Part shown: piece by piece, positions 51,099 through 59,644 of the stretch
Numbering within the stretch: position 1 is the stretch's first letter
How the letters are laid out: each line of letters opens with the position of its first letter
From: Nocardia concava NBRC 100430
GTDB taxonomy: Bacteria; Actinomycetota; Actinomycetes; Mycobacteriales; Mycobacteriaceae
Direction of reading: 5' to 3'
NCBI RefSeq assembly: GCF_000308815.1
Contig: NZ_BAFX01000206.1
Location: 1 to 64,000, forward strand
Length of the DNA stretch: 64,000 bases
The notes under the pieces: model-generated
Seen by the model: only the letters and a program-made list of their open reading frames with translations
Told to the model about the DNA's origin: nothing
Database searches by the model: none
Made by a program: the position numbers and the translations under genes

Positions 51099-51770
51099 TC
51101 AGGGGTTGGGGATGCGTTCGTGGAGGGTTAGGAGGATGTGGTCGAAGGCGGCGACGGTGTCGGGGGGTGGGGCGGGGACGGCGGGGAGTTCGGCGATCAG
51201 TTGTTCGGCCAGGGCGCGGAGTTTGGTGTTGGTTTCCTGGGAGCGCCAGACGAGGACCTTGAAGGCTTGGTCGGCGTTGATGCGGTACATGCGCATGAGG
51301 ACGCCCTTGGCCTGTTCGATGATCGCGCGGGATTCCACCAGTTCGGGCAGGCGCTGGTTGAGGGTGTCGCGTTCGGCGGCGGCGAGGGTGTCGGACAGGT
51401 CGATGTAGAAGCCGGTGGTGCCGACGGGGTGGCCGGTGTCGTCGACGATGCGGTCGGCCACGACCATCACGGTGTGTTCGGCGCCGTGGGTGTCGATGAA
51501 CCGGTGCCGGCTCGAGAACGGCTGGCCCTGGTTGATGGAGCGGGCGATGGCTTCGGCGACGTGTTCGCGGTCATCGGGATGCTTGTGGGCCAGCAGTAGT
51601 TCGGTGGTGGGCTCGATTTCGCCGGGGGTATAGCCGTGCATGCGGAAGACCTCGGGCGACCATTCCCACCGCTGGGGCGCGAACCAGAAGCGGAAGCTGC
51701 CGGCCCTGGGCCGAGGTTCCGCCGGTGCGGTGTGATGGATTGACGCCGGGACCCCGGCAGTTGATGTCAT
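51099..51770 (-). CDS. PAS-ANTAR RNA-binding antiterminator
   Basis: 223 residues from the ATG at 51770 (MTSTAGVPASIHHTAPAEPR). A PAS fold spans about 25-130 (WEWSPEVFRMHGYTPGEIEP; HRFIDTHGAEHTVMVVADRI; GFYIDLS). The ANTAR domain follows (SRAIIEQAKGVLMRMYRINA; AFKVLVWRSQETN), which binds paired hairpins in leader RNAs to block termination. No obvious target leader is seen beside it. Confidence 0.87.
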   Translation of the reverse strand: MTSTAGVPASIHHTAPAEPRPRAGSFRFWFAPQRWEWSPEVFRMHGYTPGEIEPTTELLLAHKHPDDREHVAEAIARSINQGQPFSSRHRFIDTHGAEHTVMVVADRIVDDTGHPVGTTGFYIDLSDTLAAAERDTLNQRLPELVESRAIIEQAKGVLMRMYRINADQAFKVLVWRSQETNTKLRALAEQLIAELPAVPAPPPDTVAAFDHILLTLHERIPNP

Positions 51771-51891
51771 TACTCGAGTATGGACCGGTAAACCCGCGAA
51801 AGCGCGGCGTGCGGGAGTAAAAGTCCTGGTAATCGGCACTATTGGTGACCGAGTGCCAGCACTATCGCCGGTCTGTTGCCAAGCTTGCGTA

Positions 51892-52824
51892 TCACCTGCC
51901 CGGTGCGCGGGGGTCGCCGATGGCGGGGCGGACGAAGCCGTGGGATTGGGCCAGGAGGGTGCGGGCGGTGGGGGCGTCCACGCCGGCCAGGTGCATGACG
52001 ATGGCGGTTTTGGGGTGGTTGTCGGCGGCGGCCAGCAGGGTTGCGGCGGTGGTGAGGTCCAGGTCGGTGGCTTCGGCGACTATGCGGCGGGCGCGGTCGG
52101 TGAGTTTGGCGTTGGTGGGGTTGAGGTCGACCATCAGGTTGCCGTAGACGCGGCCTTCTCGGACCATGGCGGCGGTGGTCAGCATGTTGCAGACCATTTT
52201 CTGGGCGGTGCCGGCTTTGAGGCGGGTGGAGCCGGTGAGGATTTCGGGGCCGGTTTCGAGTTCGATGGCGACGTCGGCGTGGGCGCTGGTTTCGGCATTG
52301 CGGTTGCAGGAGATGGCGATGGTTGTGGCGCCGATCTCGCGTCCGTAGCGCAATGCGCCGATGGCGTAGGGGGTGCGGCCGCTGGCGGCCAGCGCTACGA
52401 CGCAGTCGGTGGGGGTGAGGTGCACCGCGGCCAGGTCTTGTGCGGCCCGGGCCGGATCGTCCTCCGCGCCTTCGATTGCGCGAGTGAAGGCGTCGGCGCC
52501 GCCCGCGATGAGGCCCAGCACCTCGCCGGAGTCGATGCCGAAGGTCGGCGGGCATTCGACCGCGTCGAGCAGGCCGAGTCTGCCGCTGGTGCCGGCTCCG
52601 ATGTAGATGAGTCTGCCGCCGCGCCCACGGGCTTCGACGATGCGCTCCACGGCTCGGGTGATCGCTGGAATCGCCTGCGCCACAGCGGAAGACACGCCCG
52701 CGTCCTCGGCGTTCATGGTGCGCAGCAACTCCTCGATCGGCATCGAGTCGAGGGCGGCGGTACGCGGGTTGGCGAGTTCCGTGGTCAATGCCGCGATCTC
52801 GTGCGGCGGGCGGGTGCGGCTCAT
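51892..52824 (-). CDS. murQ: N-acetylmuramic acid 6-phosphate etherase
   Basis: 310 residues from the ATG at 52824 (GAAGGGAG upstream); the ORF extension to 53205 overlaps murR. SIS-fold etherase with GGRLIYIGAGTSGRLGLLDA, ECPPTFG, EGAEDDPA, ALAASGRTPYAIGAL and LKAGTAQKMVCNMLTTAAM, all diagnostic of MurQ. It splits MurNAc-6-phosphate into GlcNAc-6-phosphate and lactate in peptidoglycan recycling. Last gene of the transporter-anmK-murR-murQ operon. Confidence 0.95.
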   Translation of the reverse strand: MSRTRPPHEIAALTTELANPRTAALDSMPIEELLRTMNAEDAGVSSAVAQAIPAITRAVERIVEARGRGGRLIYIGAGTSGRLGLLDAVECPPTFGIDSGEVLGLIAGGADAFTRAIEGAEDDPARAAQDLAAVHLTPTDCVVALAASGRTPYAIGALRYGREIGATTIAISCNRNAETSAHADVAIELETGPEILTGSTRLKAGTAQKMVCNMLTTAAMVREGRVYGNLMVDLNPTNAKLTDRARRIVAEATDLDLTTAATLLAAADNHPKTAIVMHLAGVDAPTARTLLAQSHGFVRPAIGDPRAPGR

Positions 52825-53693
52825 CGAACTCCCTTCGCGCGGCGGTTCGCGACCGCGTCGTAGGTGCGGTGCAGCGCGGTGTGCGCGGCCGGAGTGCGTT
52901 GCAGGACACCGACATAGAGGGTGTCGACGATCAGTAACTGGCTCATGCGACTGGCCAGCGCCGCGGAGCGGAAACCGTCCTCGCGGCCGGCAACGAGGAC
53001 GGTGTGCCGCGCCGCACTCGCCAGTTTCGATGCGGCCCCGGCCGTTACGGCGACCGTGGTGGCGCGCATGCTCGCGGCACGCTCGACCGCCTCGACGATT
53101 CCGGCGGTCTCGCCGGAATGGGAGAAGGCGACGATCACGTCGCCCGCCTCGAGCAGGCTGGCCTGCACGAGCGCGTCGTCCTCGGAAGTGCATGCACCGC
53201 ACCACATTCCGATACGGGTGAGCTTCTGCGCCATATCCATCGCGACCAGCCCGGACGCACCGATGCCGATGAGTTGCACGCGCCGCGCCCCGACCAATGC
53301 ATCGACGACGGCCTCCATGGTCGCGGGGTCGGCGAGTTCCGCGGTGGCCAGCATCCCTTCGGTCTCGAACGCGGTCAGCTTGTGCAGCACCTTCGACAGC
53401 TCGTCGGCGGCGTCGATGTCGGTGGCGAACACCGGTGTGCCGTCCTCGTTTCCGGCGGCGGCGAGTGCGAGGCGCAGTTGGGGATAGCCGTCGTAGCCGA
53501 GCGTTTTGGCCAACCGGACCACCGCGGAGGTGCTGGTGCCGGACCGCTCCGCGAGCTGGTTGACCGTCAGCTGTGCGACGCCGGACGGGTCGTCCTGGAT
53601 GGCGCGGGCGAGCTTTCGTGCGTTCGGGGACAGCCGTGGGATCGCCGCGAGGAGCCGCGTACGGACGTCGTCACCGGCCGAACCGGCGCTCAC
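52821..53693 (-). CDS. murR: RpiR/MurR-family transcriptional regulator
   Basis: 290 residues from a GTG at 53693. N-terminal HTH_6 domain (AERSGTSTSAVVRLAKTLGY) and C-terminal SIS sugar-phosphate domain (VQLIGIGASGLVAMDMAQKL; VIVAFSHSGETAGIVEAVE). Overlaps anmK upstream (GTGA) and murQ downstream (ATGA). Probably represses the operon until MurNAc-6-phosphate accumulates. Confidence 0.9.
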   Translation of the reverse strand: MSAGSAGDDVRTRLLAAIPRLSPNARKLARAIQDDPSGVAQLTVNQLAERSGTSTSAVVRLAKTLGYDGYPQLRLALAAAGNEDGTPVFATDIDAADELSKVLHKLTAFETEGMLATAELADPATMEAVVDALVGARRVQLIGIGASGLVAMDMAQKLTRIGMWCGACTSEDDALVQASLLEAGDVIVAFSHSGETAGIVEAVERAASMRATTVAVTAGAASKLASAARHTVLVAGREDGFRSAALASRMSQLLIVDTLYVGVLQRTPAAHTALHRTYDAVANRRAKGVR

Positions 53694-54850
53694 AGCGTCA
53701 CCGTCAGTCGCTGCGGCTGCACGAAAAACCCTGTGGGGAGGGCGAATCCGGCCGCTCCGGGGGTGAGCGAGCCGAGGACACTGGCGTGCGCCGCTCCGGT
53801 GCAGGCGGGATAGCTGCCGGTGAGGCCGTGCACAGTGAGGAAGCCCAGCACGGCGAAGGCGGTGGCCTCCTTCGCCGCCGAAGGCAGGCCGAGGTCGTCG
53901 GAGGTGCGCAACCGCGCGGTGTCCAGCCGATCGCGCAGCATGGCCAGCAGCGTCGGGTTGCGGGTGCCGCCGCCCGAGGCGATGACCTCGGTGAGCCCGA
54001 AGGGTTCGAGCGCGTCGGCGATGGTGTGTGCGGTCAGCGCGGTCACAGTGGCGACGATATCCTCGGGCGCGAGCGGCCGGTCGCGCAACACGCGCTCGAG
54101 GTAGGCGCGGTTGAACAGCTCCTTACCGGTGGACTTGGGCGGCCGCACGGAGTAATAAGGCTCTGCCAGAAGCTGTTTCAGCAGCTCGGCATCGATCGTT
54201 CCGCGAGCGGCCCGAGCGCCCGCCAGGTCGATATGCTCGGCCCCGTCGGTGGCGATCTCGACCGCGGCATCGATCAGCGCGTTCCCCGGCCCGGTGTCGA
54301 ATGCCGCCGGGGCATCACCGGTGACGGTCATGTTGGCGATCCCGCCGATATTGAGCGCCCCCGCACGGCCCGGACGCCCGGCCAGCCACAACATGTCGAA
54401 CAGGCCGACCAGCGGCGCGCCCTGTCCGCCCGCGGCGATGTCTCGGGCCCGGAAATCGCTGACGACCGGAACTCCGGTGAGCTCGGCGATCCAGGCGGGC
54501 TGGCCGAGCTGGAGGGTGCCGTGCGCCGTACCCTCGCGCACCCAGTGGTACACCGTCTGGCCGTGTGAGGCGACGAGATCCGCTGTACCGCCGAAGAATT
54601 CGGTATCGGCCGCGGCGGCGACCGCCGCGAACTCCTGGCCGATCGCGGTGTCCAAGCGGCAGACCGCCGCCATGTCGACCGATCCGGGCGGCAACGCGGC
54701 GATGAGTTCCGCGCGCAGCTGTTCGGGATACGGCCGACTGAGCAGGCCCGCGACGCGGACATGCATGGTGTCGTCCCGCAGGCTGATCTCCGCACCGACG
54801 GCATCGATCGCATCGTGCGAAGTGCCGGACATCAGCCCGATGACACGCAT
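53690..54850 (-). CDS. anmK: Anhydro-N-acetylmuramic acid kinase
   Basis: 386 residues from the ATG at 54850; the longer ORF is rejected because it invades the transporter. Signature MRVIGLMSGTSHDAIDAV, SHGQTVYHW, ALNIGGIANMTV, FDTGPGNALIDA and ASGGGTRNPTLLAML. AnmK phosphorylates and opens 1,6-anhydroMurNAc to MurNAc-6-phosphate, the substrate of MurQ. Shares one base with the transporter stop (TGATG). Confidence 0.95.
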   Translation of the reverse strand: MRVIGLMSGTSHDAIDAVGAEISLRDDTMHVRVAGLLSRPYPEQLRAELIAALPPGSVDMAAVCRLDTAIGQEFAAVAAAADTEFFGGTADLVASHGQTVYHWVREGTAHGTLQLGQPAWIAELTGVPVVSDFRARDIAAGGQGAPLVGLFDMLWLAGRPGRAGALNIGGIANMTVTGDAPAAFDTGPGNALIDAAVEIATDGAEHIDLAGARAARGTIDAELLKQLLAEPYYSVRPPKSTGKELFNRAYLERVLRDRPLAPEDIVATVTALTAHTIADALEPFGLTEVIASGGGTRNPTLLAMLRDRLDTARLRTSDDLGLPSAAKEATAFAVLGFLTVHGLTGSYPACTGAAHASVLGSLTPGAAGFALPTGFFVQPQRLTVTL

Positions 54851-56379
54851 CACGCCACCGCCTGCACCGGGTCCGGCTCGGTGGGAGCGGGCGCCGGATG
54901 GAAGCGAGAGGTGATCCCGCCGACGACCAGGGTGACGAAAACGCCGATGGGGACCAGCCATTGGGCGGCGATACCCTTTTCGACCACCTTGCCCGCCACC
55001 GTCACATCGATCTTGATCACGCGCACCACGAAGGTCATTACGGCCACGGTCACCACGAAGGCGACAATCGCGTCGAACTGATTGGCGCGCTTGACGAGTC
55101 GCCCGAGCAGGAACGCTCCGAGCAGCGCGCCGTAGGTGTATCCGGCGATCGTCAGCGCGGTCAGGTACACATTGCCGGTCGTCGTGCTGAACCCCATCGC
55201 GAACAGCGCCATCAGCGCCGCCCACACCAGCGTCATCACGCGCGCCAGCCGCAGCATCGCCTCATCGGACATCACCCTGCGACTGAAACTGCGAATGATA
55301 TCGGCGACAGTCGAATTCGCCATCGAGTTCAACGCCGAGGACAGCGATCCCATGGCCGCGCCGAGTATTCCGGCGACCAGCAGTCCGGAGATCACCACCG
55401 GCAGCCCATGGAGGATGAAGTCGGGGTAGATGCCATCGGCGCTGGACAAGCCGAGCTGCTTCGGCGTCTTGCCGCCGTTGTAGGACCACAACAGCGCCCC
55501 CACCAGCGAGAACGCCGCGAACTGCACGGCGACGAAGACGCCCGAGGCGATCATCGCCCGCTGACTGTCGCGCAACGACCGCGTCGCGAGGATGCGCTGC
55601 ACGATCAGCTGATCGGACCCGTGCGAGGCCATGGCGAAGATGGCGCCACCCAGGATCGCGGTCGGCAGCGCGAAGCTGCTGGTGAGAATGTGCGCCAAGC
55701 CGAAGTCGGTGTCGAAGACGCGGAACTTGCCCGCGTGCAACGCATTCGAGTACCCGGTGGCTCCGACATGGCCGGACAGGACGCAGATCGCGATGATCGC
55801 ACCGGTCAGGTAGAGGCCCATCTGCAGTGCGTCGGTCCAGATGACCGCCTTGATGCCGCCGAGGTAGGTGTAGACCACGGTCAGCAGCGTCAGCGCGACG
55901 ATGATGACGTTGTAGCCGATCGTCAGGCCGAACTCGCTGAGCAGCAACTTGATCGGGATGGCGGAGGCGAACAGTCGCACGCCTTCGGCGAGCAGCCGGG
56001 TGAAGACGAACGTCACCGACGCGACACCCTGGAGATAGCGGCCGAACCGCAGCTCGAGGTATTGGTAGGCGCTGACGAAACCGCCGCGCTTGTAGAGCGG
56101 AATCAGCACGGCGGCCACGACGGTGCGGCCGATGATGTAACCCATGGCCAGTTCGACATTGCCGAAGCCCTGATCGGTGTAGGCGCCGCCCGGGACAGAG
56201 ATGACCGTGAGCACGCTGGTCTCGGTGGCGACGACCGAGAAACACACTGTCCACCAGGGCATTCGGCCCTCGCCGACGAAGTAGTCGGTGCTGGATTTCT
56301 GTTTGCCGGACAGCCGCAGGCCGATCCAGGCGACGGTGACCAGGTAGATGACGATGACGGCGAGATTGAGTGCGTTCAT
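54850..56379 (-). CDS. Sodium:solute symporter (SSS family), likely for MurNAc or anhydro-sugars
   Basis: 509 residues, about 13 TM helices, SSS pattern throughout: STDYFVGEGRMPWWTVCFSV, SVPGGAYTDQGFGNVELAMG, GGFVSAYQYLELRFGRYLQG, GGIKAVIWTDALQMGLYL and SHGSDQLIVQRILATRSLRD. It heads an operon with anmK, murR and murQ, so the solute is probably a cell-wall amino sugar such as (anhydro)MurNAc. Because AnmK and not a PTS supplies the phosphate, a Na+ symporter fits. The nearby promoter/operator at 56419-56446 precedes it. Confidence 0.9.
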   Translation of the reverse strand: MNALNLAVIVIYLVTVAWIGLRLSGKQKSSTDYFVGEGRMPWWTVCFSVVATETSVLTVISVPGGAYTDQGFGNVELAMGYIIGRTVVAAVLIPLYKRGGFVSAYQYLELRFGRYLQGVASVTFVFTRLLAEGVRLFASAIPIKLLLSEFGLTIGYNVIIVALTLLTVVYTYLGGIKAVIWTDALQMGLYLTGAIIAICVLSGHVGATGYSNALHAGKFRVFDTDFGLAHILTSSFALPTAILGGAIFAMASHGSDQLIVQRILATRSLRDSQRAMIASGVFVAVQFAAFSLVGALLWSYNGGKTPKQLGLSSADGIYPDFILHGLPVVISGLLVAGILGAAMGSLSSALNSMANSTVADIIRSFSRRVMSDEAMLRLARVMTLVWAALMALFAMGFSTTTGNVYLTALTIAGYTYGALLGAFLLGRLVKRANQFDAIVAFVVTVAVMTFVVRVIKIDVTVAGKVVEKGIAAQWLVPIGVFVTLVVGGITSRFHPAPAPTEPDPVQAVA

Positions 56380-56418
56380 CGCAACTCCCCGGTGACGCAG
56401 CGGATCGATTGCAAGTAA

Positions 56419-56446
56419 GTGTCAGCTGTCACATACCCGCTGTCAA
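56419..56446 (-). promoter_or_regulatory. Promoter -35 and probable MurR operator upstream of the recycling operon
   Basis: On the minus strand a perfect TTGACA -35 (56446-56441) is followed within the spacer by GTGACAGCTGACAC (56432-56419), a 14-bp palindrome with one mismatched pair. A usable -10 (GACACT or ACACTT) lies at the right edge. A repressor bound here would block the polymerase, fitting MurR autoregulation. Confidence 0.55.
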
Positions 56447-56452
56447 TATTTT

Positions 56453-57376
56453 TCACCCGATTCGAGTGACCAAGCCCTCCAATGCGGTTCCCGTCTCTAT
56501 GGCCAGCAGGGCAGCGCCGTCGATCGGCAAGCCGAGGGGAGCGCGACGCTCGACGACCCGCTCGATCGTGGCATCGAGTGGATCCAGCAGCGCCGCACCG
56601 AGATTGACGAGGCCGCCGGTGATCGCGCAGGGCACCGGCGGGCGCAGGCCGGACCGCTCGATCGCAGCGAGTACGGACCGACCGAGAGCGCGACCCGCAG
56701 CCGTCATGATGGCCGCGGCAGTCTCGTCGGTCGCGGCGGCCCTGGCGACGATGGGTGCGAACCGGGCAGCAGTCGAGGCCGGATTATCCTGCTGTCCAAT
56801 GAGATTAGGCAGCTCGGAGACAGTGACGCCGTAGTGTTCACCGACGGCGTCGACCAGCGCTGTACGTGGTCCGCGCCCGTCATGTGAACGCAGCGCGGCC
56901 CGCAGGCCCTCGACCCCGATCCACCCGCCGCTGCCCTCGTCACCCAGCAGCGGACCCCAACCGTCGACCCGGGTGAAGCGGCCCGCCTCGTCGACCGCCG
57001 TCGCAACGGCTCCGGTGCCGACCGCGAGCACGACACCGACCGACCCACCGAGCGCCCCGGCATGCGCGGTCACGGCATCGGAGGTCACCGCGACCGCGCT
57101 CGCGCCAATGCCTTCGGCCAGCCGCCGGGCGAGCAACGCCGCGGCCTCCGGGGCGGACGCGGCTCCCGCGGCGCCGACGCACAGGACGAAACCCGTTGTC
57201 GGCGCGATCCGCTCGACAACGCCCCGAATCGCATCCTCCGCCGCGCTGACACCGCCCGCGTTCGCCAGCCCGGGCGCACCCGCCCCCTCGGCGCCCCGGA
57301 TCTGCCGCCCATCGACCCGCAGCGACCCCCGGCAGCCGGTCTTCCCGAGATCGATCGCGACAATTTGACTGGTCAC
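56453..57376 (-). CDS. BadF/BadG-type amino-sugar kinase (GlcNAc/MurNAc kinase-like)
   Basis: 307 residues from the GTG at 57376. ASKHA-fold kinase: AIDLGKTGCRGSL (phosphate 1), VVLAVGTGAVATAVDE, RVDGWGPLLGDEGSGGWIG (adenosine-binding region typical of GlcNAc kinases) and ITGGLVNLG. Related actinobacterial and clostridial enzymes phosphorylate GlcNAc or MurNAc. It lies directly upstream of the transporter operon (73-bp gap with its own promoter) and completes the recycling set. It overlaps the 105-residue gene upstream (GTGA). Confidence 0.88.
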   Translation of the reverse strand: MTSQIVAIDLGKTGCRGSLRVDGRQIRGAEGAGAPGLANAGGVSAAEDAIRGVVERIAPTTGFVLCVGAAGAASAPEAAALLARRLAEGIGASAVAVTSDAVTAHAGALGGSVGVVLAVGTGAVATAVDEAGRFTRVDGWGPLLGDEGSGGWIGVEGLRAALRSHDGRGPRTALVDAVGEHYGVTVSELPNLIGQQDNPASTAARFAPIVARAAATDETAAAIMTAAGRALGRSVLAAIERSGLRPPVPCAITGGLVNLGAALLDPLDATIERVVERRAPLGLPIDGAALLAIETGTALEGLVTRIG

Positions 57377-57690
57377 GACCGACCATCGTCGCACGGCGGA
57401 CCGGGATCGGTTGGAGGGTAGGCGTATCCGCAGGCCCGGCGGGACAGCAGACCCGTGCCGGTGTGGCACGTCCGGCGCCGGTCCTCCGGGCGTGCGGTCA
57501 GTGCCTGCCGCACCACCTGGACGGCGTCTTCGACATTCGTCGCGGTGATCGCCAATTCGCGGACTCCCTCGGCCCGGGTGGTCAGCACGACCGACACGCA
57601 GGTGCGGCGCGAGCGGATGATCTCGGGTAGGACTCTGATCGCGACCAGCGCCGCCCAGGCCAGTACCGCGATCGTCTCCACGGCGATCAC
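57373..57690 (-). CDS. 105-residue membrane-associated protein of unknown function
   Basis: GTG at 57690 overlaps the upstream 52-residue gene (GTGA) and its stop overlaps the kinase start (GTGA). One N-terminal hydrophobic helix (VETIAVLAWAALVAIRVL), then a hydrophilic region with three Cys. Its codon use fits the genome. No family recognised; the double coupling places it in the amino-sugar kinase operon. Confidence 0.6.
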   Translation of the reverse strand: MIAVETIAVLAWAALVAIRVLPEIIRSRRTCVSVVLTTRAEGVRELAITATNVEDAVQVVRQALTARPEDRRRTCHTGTGLLSRRACGYAYPPTDPGPPCDDGRS

Positions 57691-57845
57691 CGCACGTACA
57701 GCGTTGTGGTGGAGACGAATTCAGCCGGCCAGCAGCGGGTTACCGCGGCGGCCATGAGCGCGGCCGCCAGGGGGCTGTGCGCGGCGCACAGGGTGCGGTA
57801 CAGGTCATCGGCTCGGGTCTGGGGGCGGGTGTGGGGCGACGGCAT
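57687..57845 (-). CDS. 52-residue small protein
   Basis: ATG at 57845 follows a perfect GGAGGTG; it reads MPSPHTRPQTRADDLYRTLC, a hydrophobic middle (AAALMAAAVTRCW) and ends TTTLYVR. Too short for a family call. First gene of the coupled trio that ends with the amino-sugar kinase; it may serve mainly to load ribosomes on the next two genes. Confidence 0.6.
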   Translation of the reverse strand: MPSPHTRPQTRADDLYRTLCAAHSPLAAALMAAAVTRCWPAEFVSTTTLYVR

Positions 57846-57958
57846 TGTGCACCTCCGGGTGGTCTTGCTGGTCAAGACCACGGTGCCATCGGCCGGCTAC
57901 CGGCTGCCCCGGAAAAATCCGGATCTTGTCCGCCTAAGCGATTCTGCGACAGGAAATT

Positions 57959-58720
57959 TCAAGGTTGCAGGCCCTGTTTCTCCCAACCGTTGTTATCGAT
58001 CACCACGATGTGGCGATTGCGCAGACACACCAGGCCCTTGTCGCGCATTTCCCGCATGGCGAGGCCGATGGCGTCGACCTTCGCCCCGACGAGGTTGCCC
58101 AGCTCCTCGTAGTTGAGCCGGATGGTGATCTCCCACGCCTCCTTCTCCTCCCCGCCGTCGTCACAGCCGTTTCCGTTCGGGCGCACCGTGGTCCGGCGGC
58201 CGTAGGACTCCGCGAACTCGACGAGCAGCCGCGCGAGTCTGATGCCGACCGCGCAGTCGTTGAAATCCAGCCGCCGCTGATCCGCCCAGGCCAGCCGGTC
58301 CGCTATGGTGCGGCACAGTGTCTGCCACCCGTCCGGATGCCGGTCGAGGAAGCGCAGGAACTCCGCACCGGTCATGCGATGCACCGTGGCGGCCGTGCAG
58401 ATGGTGACCGTCGCCGAGCGTCGGGAACCGGGCTCGAGCGCGGCGATCTCACCGATCACATCCCCGCTCACCCGGATCGCCAGCAGTTTCCCGTCGGCCC
58501 CGGTGATCTTCGCGCACGCCGACACCTTGGAGTCCCGCGATCGCAGTAGATACACGCTGCTGGCCGGATCCCCGTACGGCGACAAGACCTCCCCCGGTTG
58601 AAAGGGCTGCTGCTTCCCGAGTGAGAGCAGATCCCGCCTCGACTCCGGACTCAATCGCTCCATGAATGTGCGCTCCGGCCACGGCCAGTTTTCCAGCCAA
58701 CCGCCGCGTGGTGTGTTCAT
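57959..58720 (-). CDS. Crp/Fnr-family transcriptional regulator
   Basis: 253 residues from the ATG at 58720 (GGAGTT upstream). The cyclic-nucleotide-binding fold is visible (FQPGEVLSPYGDPASSVYLL; GDVIGEIAALEPGSRRSATV) and the C-terminal HTH is LNYEELGNLVGAKVDAIGLA followed by RDKGLVCLRNRHIVVID. No Fnr-type Cys cluster. An insert of about 20 acidic residues (CDDGGEEKEA) separates the two domains. Confidence 0.87.
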   Translation of the reverse strand: MNTPRGGWLENWPWPERTFMERLSPESRRDLLSLGKQQPFQPGEVLSPYGDPASSVYLLRSRDSKVSACAKITGADGKLLAIRVSGDVIGEIAALEPGSRRSATVTICTAATVHRMTGAEFLRFLDRHPDGWQTLCRTIADRLAWADQRRLDFNDCAVGIRLARLLVEFAESYGRRTTVRPNGNGCDDGGEEKEAWEITIRLNYEELGNLVGAKVDAIGLAMREMRDKGLVCLRNRHIVVIDNNGWEKQGLQP

Positions 58721-58899
58721 ATTCCAACTCCGTGCCCTCGGAGATGCCGCCCCCGAATCCTCCACGGTAAGCGCACGCCCACGAACGAGGATGAAATCGC
58801 ACATCACGATCTGAGACGGTTCTCGGCGAATCCGATTGCCGCCGAGGGCGGCGGGGGAGGGGCGTGGCGTTATCGAGTCGTGCGGATGATCATGGAGGG

Positions 58900-59640
58900 A
58901 TGGATACCTACCTGGGCATCGATATCGGGGGCACGGGGATCAAGGGGGCTCCGGTGGACGTGGCGGCCGGGCGGTTGACGGTCGAGCGGGTTCGGGAGCT
59001 CACGCCGCAACCGGCGACGCCGGAGGCGGTGATCGAGGTGGTTCGCGAGGTCGCCGGGCAGTTCGACTTGCCCGGTGCGGTCGGTGTCACCTTTCCGGGC
59101 GTGGTGATGGACGGTGTCACCCGCACTGCCGCGAATGTGGACGACGGGTGGATCGGTCTGGACGCCCGGGACCGGCTCTCGCAGGCGCTGGGGGTACCGG
59201 TGACCGTGGTCAATGACGCGGATGCGGCGGGGATAGCCGAGATGCGATTCGGAGCCGGGCGGGACCGCCGCGGCACGGTATTGCTGCTGACCTTCGGGAC
59301 CGGTATCGGCAGTGCGCAGTTCTACAACGGTGTGCTGATCCCGAATACCGAATTCGGCCATCTCGAGCTCGACGGCCACGAGGCCGAGCATCACGCGTCC
59401 GCGAATGTGCGCGAAGAACGCGACCTCAGCTGGAAGCAATGGGCGCACCGAGTCGAGCGCTATCTCCAATACCTGGAAATGGCGTTCTCCCCGTCGCTGT
59501 TCATCATCGGCGGCGGAGTCAGCAAGCACGCCGACAAATTCCTGCCCCACATCGACAAGGTGCGCGCCGAGATCGTCCCCGCCGCCCTGAACAACGACGC
59601 GGGCATCGTCGGCGCGGCCATCGCCGCCGCAGCCGGATGA
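58900..59640 (+). CDS. ppgK: Polyphosphate glucokinase
   Basis: 246 residues from the ATG at 58900 (MDTYLGIDIGGTGIKGAPVD). The RBS GGAGGG abuts the ATG, so the upstream GTG at 58864 is an alternative. ROK fold with the PpgK-type phosphate loop GIDIGGTGIKGAPVD, VTFPGVVMDG, VVNDADAAGIAEMRFG, LTFGTGIGSAQF and EFGHLELDGHEAEHHAS. Lacks the ROK zinc-Cys motif, as PpgK does. Uses polyphosphate or ATP to phosphorylate glucose in the cytosol. Confidence 0.92.
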   Translation: MDTYLGIDIGGTGIKGAPVDVAAGRLTVERVRELTPQPATPEAVIEVVREVAGQFDLPGAVGVTFPGVVMDGVTRTAANVDDGWIGLDARDRLSQALGVPVTVVNDADAAGIAEMRFGAGRDRRGTVLLLTFGTGIGSAQFYNGVLIPNTEFGHLELDGHEAEHHASANVREERDLSWKQWAHRVERYLQYLEMAFSPSLFIIGGGVSKHADKFLPHIDKVRAEIVPAALNNDAGIVGAAIAAAAG

Positions 59641-59644
59641 CGGG

